Positions 1-9,000 of a DNA stretch of 64,000 bases are shown here, in pieces; the first letter of the stretch is position 1; every line of letters starts with the position of its first letter. The notes under the pieces are model-generated. The model made no database searches, was not told the DNA's origin, and worked only from the letters and a program-made list of their open reading frames with translations. Source of the stretch: Balanoglossus misakiensis (lineage: Eukaryota; Hemichordata); contig CM082577.2 in assembly GCA_040954595.2 (NCBI GenBank), positions 12,772,001-12,836,000 on the forward strand. Direction: 5' to 3'. A program made the position numbers and the translations under genes.

Positions 1-498
1 TGCTCAAATCGCCCAGTAAGAAAGAACACGACTATCATTACTCAATCATGCAGCTCTGCTCATTAATTTTATTTAACGCACTCTGCTCATTATTTATTAA
101 CTAATTGATCAGTTAATTAATTTAATTACGTCAAACCATGCAAACTCACCAGCATATTGACAAACGTATCCCCTTCCAAGATCATGATCGCAATTGCCGT
201 CGGCCCACTCCCAAGTATATGGACTGAACAGATATAAACTTTTAATATTATTATTTAGCATTGCGATTGTTCGCTCTTTCTCCATTCAAAGCATTCCTTT
301 TATTCATAGTCAACAATGCCATCTTTTTAATACCTAATTTTTAATTGGTCTGAATCATTTGTTTCCTGAAAATTGCATTATTTACATGTATTCTGATAGA
401 CCGATTAATGTACGAGCTATGATTTTACATTATTTTGCAATTTAAGCCCACAATTCGGCTACAAAGTTATACTTGAAGAAGTTATCATGAATTATAAT

Positions 499-646
499 AG
501 CAATAAAACACCCCCAGCCATGGTATACCACTCGATTTTGACCAGTTCAACTCTATATACGCAGTGCACTCGCTATCGCTCGTGCGTATATGTCGTGATC
601 TGGTCAAAATCTCGTGGTATATCATGGGTGGGGGTGTTTTATTGCT
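499..646. mobile_element. Hairpin MITE (near-perfect palindrome)
   Basis: The left end AGCAATAAAACACCCCCAGC is mirrored at the right end by GGGGGTGTTTTATTGCT. The inner arms (GATTTTGACCAG, then CGCTATCGCTCGTG) also pair. The whole ~148 bp folds into one long hairpin with no coding capacity. The 83-residue reading frame across it is only the palindrome read through. Confidence 0.75.
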
Positions 647-647
647 T

Positions 648-1039
648 AATCATGCTACCATCCGCCATTCTCATTGGACGAGAGCCCAATCCAGCGATGC
701 TAAAATACTCATATAGCACTGCTAAAATGGGCAAATGAACTAGCATGCAGCAGCAAAAATGTGCGGTTAAACCACAGTCGTGTGGGATTAAACCAAATAA
801 AATAAAATAAAAATACTGCCGAATTAACGGACGTTTTATTTTGGAACTGCTCTGTGGAAATATTTACCACAAAATCAATTGCTGATATAATATAATAGCA
901 ATAACCCCCGCCTCAGTCGGGTATACACTCGATTTGGGTACAATTCGCTCCATATAGCACACGCCTAACGGCTCGAGCAATATGTCTCTAATTGTACCCA
1001 AATCTCGTGTATATCCGCCTGCGGCTGGGTTTATTGGTT
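648..1039. mobile_element. Interspersed repeat ending in a second hairpin MITE
   Basis: Positions 648-890 recur as a diverged copy at 31806-32000, starting ATCATGCTACCATCC. The segment 897-1039 is a hairpin: the left arm begins AGCAATAACCCCCGCC and carries GATTTGGGTACAATT, and the right arm is the reverse complement. Half copies of this hairpin family lie at 16806-16888 and 32190-32280. Confidence 0.65.
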
Positions 1040-1357
1040 AAATATACAAGTATTGACAGTGAAAATTACCGCAGAAATAAAATGAATAGAAACCTAACCA
1101 TTGAATGTCCAGTTTGCGTAACCATTGGCAGATATAAGCCTGGGGCAAATGTAACGCAATTTGTTTCCACGTGTGTACATTCATTGCATATTGGTGTAAT
1201 AAACCTATATGTAATCTGAAATGCTCGTCTCGCCACTTGAAGATGTTAGAAGACCCAACAGAATTTCCCACAATTGCAATTTTCCTATTGTAAAGTTGGG
1301 CCTCTTTTCAGGGACGTGATGGAGGTCGATTGGCATTTTCTTAAGATTGACTTGTCT
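1040..1357. other. No feature recognised
   Basis: AT-rich sequence between the hairpin repeats and the tandem duplication. The only long frame (minus strand) matches no family with confidence. Confidence 0.4.
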
Positions 1358-1965
1358 TCAAAATAGTGTAACTCAAAAACGAACGATCAGATGCCCACCA
1401 AAGTGTCTCACAATCATACTAAATTAGAATTGAGAATTTTAATTATGGTAATTAACAAACAAGCTGACAAAAAATAACGATCTTCTTTGAACTTTTGATT
1501 GGCGATTGTGAAAGAACAACTAGTAATTAGGGCCCAAGCCCAGCAGGCGTGGGCCCTATTGGTTTTACTGGGGTTTTTCTTCTACTGTCTTTTTCTTTTT
1601 TTTCTTGTGTAGTTTTTTTGGTGAGCTATATCTGGAAAACGGCGGAACCTACAAATCTCAAACTTGGCACAATGGTGACGGCCTATGAGAGCTGGTGCAA
1701 TACCCTTGTGAATGTTTAATTAGTCATGTGACCTGATGACCATATATGGGCAAAATTTTCAAATCGACATGATTTGCATATAAATGGAGATATCAAAATT
1801 CTGATATTTTGTGGACCATATGGCCAGGGTTCTACGTGCCAAATGTCAAGGCCGTGGGCCAAGTCTACTTTGAGAAGAAGACTTTTATATATTATTTTTC
1901 TAATTTTTAGACCCAGCCATAGCCCTATACTTTCTATAGTTAAGCTAAGACACTATGTCCACTAG

Positions 1966-2455
1966 ACTGTCGACAGTCCCTCGCGCCTAATGTGTATCGT
2001 TTTTGAGGGCCGAAGGCCTGTTTCGGCGTTTCGTGCGAGGGCCGTAAGGCCCGTATCTTTTGAGGGCCGAAGCCCGATTCGGCGTTCCGTGCGAGGGTCG
2101 TAAGGCCCGAGGGACTGTTATAGCTCTCTGCGCCCTCACACGGCATTGAGGAGAAATTCACCTGTAACGCAACTGGCATGATTGACAGTTAATATACGTC
2201 ATAAACTCATTGACCAATCATATTGTCACGCAGTATCGGGTCAACAAACAAACGCATGCGTGACCCATGACACGGTGACCTTTACCCCGCTCATATGCAA
2301 ATTTTACTACGTCATTTTCTGCATGCATAATTAATATCAAGGCAAGGCTTACAAGCTATAACAGTCCCTCGGGCCTTACGGCGTTCGGCGTTTCGCGTAT
2401 CAGGCCTTCGGCCCTCATAAAAGATACACATTAGGCGCGAGGGACTGTCGTCAGT
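1966..2455. mobile_element. TIR element, ~490 bp, non-autonomous
   Basis: The left end CGACAGTCCCTCGCGCC at 1971 is the reverse complement of the right end ending at 2450, and pairing extends to ACTG/CAGT at 1966 and 2455. A second internal inverted pair (GGGACTGTTATAGCT near 2111 and AGCTATAACAGTCCC near 2354) makes the arms composite. There is no transposase. No clear target-site duplication could be assigned. Confidence 0.7.
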
Positions 2456-2543
2456 TTATATGTCCAATGGTCCTGTACAGTGACTGTCTATTGGCCCGTG
2501 ATCAGAATGGGACCAAAATAAAAGGCAAAATTTTGGGCTCACC

Positions 2544-3306
2544 GGTAACATCTGCTTAACTCATTTATTATGTGCATACCTAATTCTGGGCTAACTAATA
2601 GGGCTAGAGGTTTTGTCCTTGTGGGACATGGACCAGTATGGGGTGAACAATTTTTGCCCAGATTTCGGATGACCTCTGGTGACCTTTGACCTACTTTTCC
2701 GTATCTCGGCATCCAGAGCAGGTACAGCATTGGCATTTGGAGGAATGGGACGTAAACAAAAACCCAAATTTCTTGGTCACCAGTGACACCTGCTTAACTC
2801 ATTAATTATGTGCATACCTAATTCCGGGCGAACCAATAGGGCTAGAAGTTTGATATTTGTTGAACATGGACCAGTATTGGGTCAAAATTTCTTGCCCAAA
2901 TTTTGGGTGACCTCAGGTGACCTTTGACCTACTTTCCTATTTCTCTGCATCCAGAGCAGGTACAGACTTGTCGTTTGGAGAGTTGGGACTAAGATTGAAA
3001 AGCAAAAACTGGGGGTCACCTGTGACACCTGATTATCTCATTAATTATGTGCATACCTAATTCCAGGCTAACCAATAGGGCTAGAAGTTTGATATTTGTT
3101 GAACATGGACCAGTATTGGGTCAAAATTTCTTGCCCAAATTTTGGGTGACCTCAGGTGACCTTTGACCTACTTTCCTATTTCTCTGCATCCGGAGCAGAT
3201 ACAACTTTGGCATTTGGAGGGATGGAACTCCTAATGGAGCCTTACACTTTACCTCATTAATTATGCACATAACTAATTCTAGGCGAACGAATAGGGCTAG
3301 AGGTTT
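2544..3306. repeat. ~240 bp tandem repeat array, first block
   Basis: Successive units start near 2557, 2793, 3033 and 3250, each with CTCATTAATTATGTGCATACC, then AATAGGGCTAGA, a GGACCAGTAT block, GGGTGACCTCAGGTGACC and a GCATCC..GCAGGTACA block. Units differ by substitutions and the last is shorter. The array is not coding. Confidence 0.8.
2680..3169 (-). promoter_or_regulatory. Cluster of perfect DR1 nuclear-receptor half-site pairs
   Basis: TGACCTTTGACCT occurs at 2680-2692, 2918-2930 and 3157-3169, once per repeat unit. Read on the minus strand it is AGGTCA-A-AGGTCA, the canonical direct repeat with one-base spacing bound by RXR, PPAR, HNF4 and COUP-TF type receptors. A third TGACCT lies about ten bases upstream in most copies. 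Whether it is functional is unknown, because it may simply be a chance property of the repeat. Confidence 0.5.
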
Positions 3307-3310
3307 TTTT

Positions 3311-5263
3311 CAAAATAGTGTAACTCAAAAACGAACGATCAGATGCCCACCAAAGTGTCTCACAATCATACTAAATTAGAATTGAGAATTTTAATTATGG
3401 TAATTAACAAACAAGCTGACAAAAAATAACGATCTTCTTTGAACTTTTGATTGGCGATTGTGAAAGAACTACTAGTAATTAGGGCCCAAGCCCAGCAGGC
3501 GTGGGCCCTATTGGTTTTACTGGGGTTTTTCTTCTACTGTCTTTTTCTTTTTTTTTCTTGTGTAGTTTTTTTGGTGAGCTATATCTGGAAAACGGCGGAA
3601 CCTACAAATCTCAAACTTGGCACAATGGTGACGGCCTATGAGAGCTGGTGCAATACCCTTGTGAATGTTTAATTAGTCATGTGACCTGATGACCATATAT
3701 GGGCAAAATTTTCAAATCGACATGATTTGCATATAAATGGAGATATCAAAATTCTGATATTTTGTGGACCATATGGCCAGGGTTTTACATGCCAAATGTC
3801 AAGGCCGTGGGCCAAGTCTACTTTGAGAAGAAGACTTTTATATATTATTTTTCAAATTTTTGGACCCAGCCATAGCCCTATACTTTCTATAGTTAAGCTA
3901 AGACACTATGTCCACTAGACTGTCGACAGTCCCTCGCGCCTAATGTGTATCGTTTTTGAGGGCCGAAGGCCTGTTTCGGCGTTTCGTGCGAGGGCCGTAA
4001 GGCCCGTATCTTTTGAGGGCCGAAGCCCGATTCGGCGTTCCGTGCGAGGGTCGTAAGGCCCGAGGGACTGTTATAGCTCTCTGCGCCCTCACACGGCATT
4101 GTGGAGAAATTCACCTGTAACGCAACTGGCATGATTGACAGTTAATATACGTCATAAACTCATTGACCAATCATATTGTCACGCGGTATCGGGTCAACAA
4201 ACAAACGCATGCGTGACCCATGACACGGTGACCTTTACCCCGCTCATATGCAAATTTTACTACGTCATTTTCTGCATGCATAACTAATATCAAGGCAAGG
4301 CTTACAAGCTATAACAGTCCCTCGGGCCTTACGGCGTTCGGCGTTTCGCGTATCAGGCCTTCGGCCCTCAAAAAAGATACACATTAGGCGCAAGGGACTG
4401 TCGTCAGTTTATATGTCCAATGGTCCTGTACAGTGACTGTCTATTGGCCCGTGATCAGAATGGGACCAAAATAAAAGGCAAAATTTTGGGCTCACCGGTA
4501 ACATCTGCTTAACTCATTTATTATGTGCATACCTAATTCTGGGCTAACTAATAGGGCTAGAGGTTTTGTCCTTGTGGGACATGGACCAGTATGGGGTGAA
4601 CAATTTTTGCCCAGATTGCGGATGACCTCTGGTGACCTTTGACCTACTTTTCCGTATCTCGGCATCCAGAGCAGGTACAGCATTGGCATTTGGAGGAATG
4701 GGACGTAAACAAAAACCCAAATTTCTTGGTCACCTGTGACACCTACTTAACTCATTAATTATGTGCATACCTAATTCCGGGCGAACCAATAGGGCTAGAA
4801 GTTTGATATTTGTTGAACATGGACCAGTATTGGGTCAAAATTTCTTGCCCAAATTTTGGGTGACCTCAGGTGACCTTTGACCTACTTTCCTATTTCTCTG
4901 CATCCAGAGCAGGTACAGACTTGTCGTTTGGAGAGTTGGGACTAAGATTGAAAAGCAAAAACTGGGGGTCACCTGTGACACCTGATTATCTCATTAATTA
5001 TGTGCATACCTAATTCCAGGCTAACCAATAGGGCTAGAAGTTTGATATTTGTTGAACATGGACCAGTATTGGGTCAAAATTTCTTGCCCAAATTTTGGGT
5101 GACCTCAGGTGACCTTTGACCTACTTTCCTATTTCTCTGCATCCGGAGCAGATACACCTTTGGCATTTGGAGGGATGGAACTCCTAATGGAGCCTTACAC
5201 TTTACCTCATTAATTATGCACATAACTAATTCTAGGCGAACGAATAGGGCTAGAGGTTTTTTT
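3311..5263. repeat. Tandem duplication, copy 2 (1.95 kb)
   Basis: Second copy of the block at 1358-3310, carrying its own TIR element (3919-4408) and its own share of the ~240 bp repeat array. The array continues beyond the duplication to about 5560. Confidence 0.9.
3919..4408. mobile_element. TIR element, second copy
   Basis: Copy of the 1966-2455 element inside the second unit of the 1.95 kb tandem duplication. It differs by a few bases, for example GGCGCAAGGG instead of GGCGCGAGGG at its right end. Confidence 0.7.
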
Positions 5264-5560
5264 CTTGTGGGACATGGACCAGTATGGGGTCTAAAACTTT
5301 TGCCCGAATTTTGGGTGACCTCAGGTGACCTTTGACCTACTGTCCTATATCTATGCATCTGGTACAGGTACAACATTTGTGTTTGGAGGGATGGAACTCT
5401 TAATGGAGTCTTACACTTTACATCATTAATTATGTGCATACCTTATCTCAGACAAACCAAAAGGGCTAGAGGTCTGGTTTTTCTTGGACCTGGACTAGTA
5501 TGGGGTCAAAAATTTTTGCCCAAATTTTGGGTGACCTCACGAGACCTTTGACATAATTAT
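4497..5560. repeat. ~240 bp tandem repeat array, second block
   Basis: Continuation of the same array in the second tandem copy, with unit starts near 4510, 4748, 4988, 5206 and 5420. The last units (from about 5263) lie outside the 1.95 kb duplication and are more diverged. Confidence 0.8.
4633..5338 (-). promoter_or_regulatory. Second cluster of perfect DR1 sites
   Basis: The same 13-mer recurs at 4633-4645, 4871-4883, 5110-5122 and 5326-5338. The spacing of 216-239 bases follows the repeat unit. The unit near 5530 has lost the site. Confidence 0.5.
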
Positions 5561-6089
5561 GGCATAAATGCGAATTACTACATAAATTAACAACCTGCTG
5601 ACTTTATATTTGGTAAAAATAAGCTCATACCTGTACTGCTTACCCCTATGTTGCTATGTGCTCTTTTGGCTTGGGCCCGCTATTGCTGCTAGCAGCTGTG
5701 TTGGTTTTGCCGACAATATACATGCATTACAAATTGTTCTATGAAAATGACTTTCTGTTGTGCGATTATATATTTCAAGTATTCTTTTTCTAAATCCTTC
5801 CTTTAAAGATACAAAACAAACACTTCCGGTCACTTGCATGACCCGTATGTGACCTTACATCCTTGTACTTTCGTTGCTATGTGTTGTCAAAATCAAAATT
5901 TTGGGACAAGAAACGTGCTGCTTGAAATGGAGTCCCTACTGTAATTCAGTACTTATTTTCTTAACTACAGCTGCAATCATGGAGTTTTTGTAGAGGTTAT
6001 AGTCAATCTGATGGATTCATACCGAGAAAAGTACGAGGATGTAAGGTCATGAAAGTGGCCTGCGGATGTCGCTGTGCACTTGAACTTAC

Positions 6090-9000
6090 GAAAGCCCCGC
6101 ACAATGCTCAAAACCGTGATAATTGTTTGGTTGTCCGCTACTCCAGAAGTCCAGGGTCAAAGGGCTTCCATCTTCATATACCCATACACCTTCTTGGGCT
6201 TCATCGGAAGCACCAAACCAATAATAAAGGTGTTCGCCTGCATCTGAGAAATGTATAATGGGAAAACGGTCTATGTTGCCATGGCACATGTCGTCATTCC
6301 CAACAACCTAAACACGCTTTGTGATTATTTAATACCAATCACGTGATCTGGTCATGTGACCCGCGGCACTTTCATTTACAGGTGACGGACAAACAATATC
6401 TGGCTTCCGGTAAACGTTTGTCTTGGTATGTTTGTACTATAGAACCGCCAGACACGAAACATGTATCAAGCATAGTGCCTCATCAGCCTCATGGCGTTTC
6501 GTGTACGGCGTGTGTATTTCTCTGAATTATTACATATGTACTACAGATTACCTATCTGACAGCAGCGAAATAAAGTTGGTATTCTCACAGATGTTAAATA
6601 CTAATGAAATAAAATAGTCCCCATTTTATTTTGCATTTTCTTTAAAACATCATGTCAGATATGAGACCATTCCAAGCAAATCGATCTGGATTCAGCTGTT
6701 CTAACTGTATGTCAAACATTTCACTATTTTTTACAACCATATACGTGTTTTATGGTGTTTTTAGAATGAAGATATATTTCAAAACAGGTCACGTGAAGGT
6801 CACATGCCATGAAATAATGTTTACATAGAAAACCATTGTTAAGAAATTATTCCACGCAAAATTATGCAAATGAGTCCGGTACTATTTTCTGTTTGTAAAT
6901 ATTGTCGTCTGCTAGTGATTAGTAACAGCTTGAACTTGAAGCATACGGTGTATTTATGGAGGAAAACGACTATTACGATTGGCGGAACTGTATTTATTTT
7001 GAACATTTGGATTCTGAATTTTATTATCCGAGTGAAAGCGATGTTTGGCACCGGTGGAGCGTGAAATAGCGACTGCGATGGAAGCGGCGAGCTCTACGGT
7101 AGAACCGTCTACTTCTCGGCCAGCGTCCGGGAGATTTGCTGCGGTCTCGACCGAAGACGTCAGCGCTCTAATCGGGTTGCAAAAAAACAAGAAAACCGCC
7201 ATGAAAACGCGTCGGGAAGTTGGTATTTTTGAACACTGGCAACAGACGATGACAACAGAAACTCGTAAGCTGGAACTTATCCCACCTGCCGAACTTGACC
7301 CCTCGCTCGCCAGATTTTTCCTGAGCGTGAGAAAACAGAACGGCGATGAATATGAGCCCGATTCCGTATCAAGTTACCAGAAGTCATTCGACCGGTACTT
7401 GCGTGATGCCAACTACGGCGTGAGTATAATTCGCGATGACCAATTTCAAAGAAGCCGTGAAGCCCTGGCTGCCAAAAGAAAGCAATTGAAAGCTGGAGGG
7501 AAGGGTAATCTGCCCAAGAAATCAAATGCCATCACAGAAGACCATGAAGCGACGCTGATTAAAGCCGGACAGCTCGGTACCCATACACCCAACGCAATCC
7601 TTAAACACGATCTGGCTTAATTATAACACCAAGTTGTTCGGCTTTAGAGGAAGCAATGAACATAGACAAATGAAATGGGGCGATGTGACAGCAGCGACAG
7701 ACGAAAATGGGGAATATCTCATCTACAATGAGCGTCTAACAAAAAACACACGTGGGGAAACCGGCAACACACGAAAATTCTCCCCAAAGGCCTATGCAAC
7801 TCCGTCGAAAGAATCGACCTGCCCGGTGCGTGTATACAAGGCCTACGCTGAACGGAGGCCGGAAGCCATGAAAACCAACGATGCTCCATTCTACCTGGGA
7901 ATAGAGTATGTGTCGGCCACTCTCAGTAAGGGCATATGGTTTCGCAGGCAGCTTATGGGTGTAAATAAATTAAACACCATAATGAAATCGATGGCAACAG
8001 CCGCTGGTATCTCCCACAAGCTCAGCAATCACAGTGCTCGGAAAGCATGTGTTCAACGTTTGTTGGATGCCGGTGTACCACCTAATACAGCAGCCCAGCT
8101 CAGCGGCCATAAAAATCCAGCCAGCTTGAATAGATATGCTGTCGCAAACGAAGATCAACAACGAAAAATGAGTAACATCCTGAGTGGAATTGACAACACA
8201 TTCGATCCACGACCGAGCACATCCAAAAGCCTCGTACCGTTGTCAGCCACCAACGCGAGCGATCGACCACCGGCTCCTGAAAACGGCGACCTTGTTAGTA
8301 CCGCATCATCTTCATCGCGCTCCTTGCAATTGTGTAGCCAACAAGTCCAAAATCAATTGCCAGGGTTAATTTCCAACACCCAAATCACCGGTGGGGTTTT
8401 CAACTTCACGTTCAACATCGGAGCTGGAGGCAGTTCTACTCCTTCAGCAAAACGCCACCGACCAACCATGTTGTACTCGGACTCTGATTCCGACTAAACT
8501 TCCGCGAATTTCGTGCATCTTTCCGATCCTACTATTTGACTTTCCAATTTTCAATTTTTCAGCTTAAAAAAAAAACGTTTTAATGTTATCGTATTTACAA
8601 GTTTTAGCGTGTTGAATTGATTAAATCGTTTGTTTTGAGTATTATACCTGTTTGTGTCAGTGCTGTCTATGAATGAGTGGCGTTCTTAGGTAAGTGATGA
8701 TGTCATTTGCATATGAATAGAGTCAAAAACTTAAACCGCTGAGCTGAAAAGATTCTAGCTAATTATAATAATCTCAGTAATAAGATATCAATCCGCAGTG
8801 AAATGGCTCCCCAGTTACGTTCAAAATGTGGTGATTTTTAGAACATATGTAATAATAACAGAACTCCATGACCTCAGCCCTCGAGCTGTGCCGTCCATAT
8901 GTTATTTTCACTCGTGATACGGTTGTATCCTGCTGTACAGCCGCAGGATACAACCGCATCACTCATGAAAATAACATGGACGGCACAGCTCGAGGGCTGA

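Larger units (their letters stand above)
1358..3310. repeat. Tandem duplication, copy 1 (1.95 kb)
   Basis: This block is repeated head to tail at 3311-5263 with an offset of 1952-1953 bp and only scattered substitutions, such as a one-base change in a T run near 1600/3550. Both copies start at CAAAATAGTGTAACTC. Copy 1 stops inside the run of T after GGGCTAGAGG, where copy 2 continues into unique sequence. The near identity points to a recent unequal exchange or an assembly duplication. Confidence 0.9.

Noticed and set aside
1038-1271. Minus frame with TWKQIALHLPQAYICQW, superficially like the end of a C-type lectin domain and a candidate for the missing last exon
   Set aside because: The required Cys after W-x-x is Leu, the W-x-D motif is absent, and the only plausible acceptor upstream leads to a stop in the needed phase.
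1940-2736. Minus-strand frames of 79 and 65 codons repeated exactly at 3893-4689
   Set aside because: They lie across a TIR element and a tandem repeat. The repetition comes from the 1.95 kb duplication.
2544-5560. Regular repeats with spacing that might suggest a CRISPR array
   Set aside because: Units of ~240 bp diverge along their full length, there are no short constant repeats with unique spacers, and this is animal DNA.
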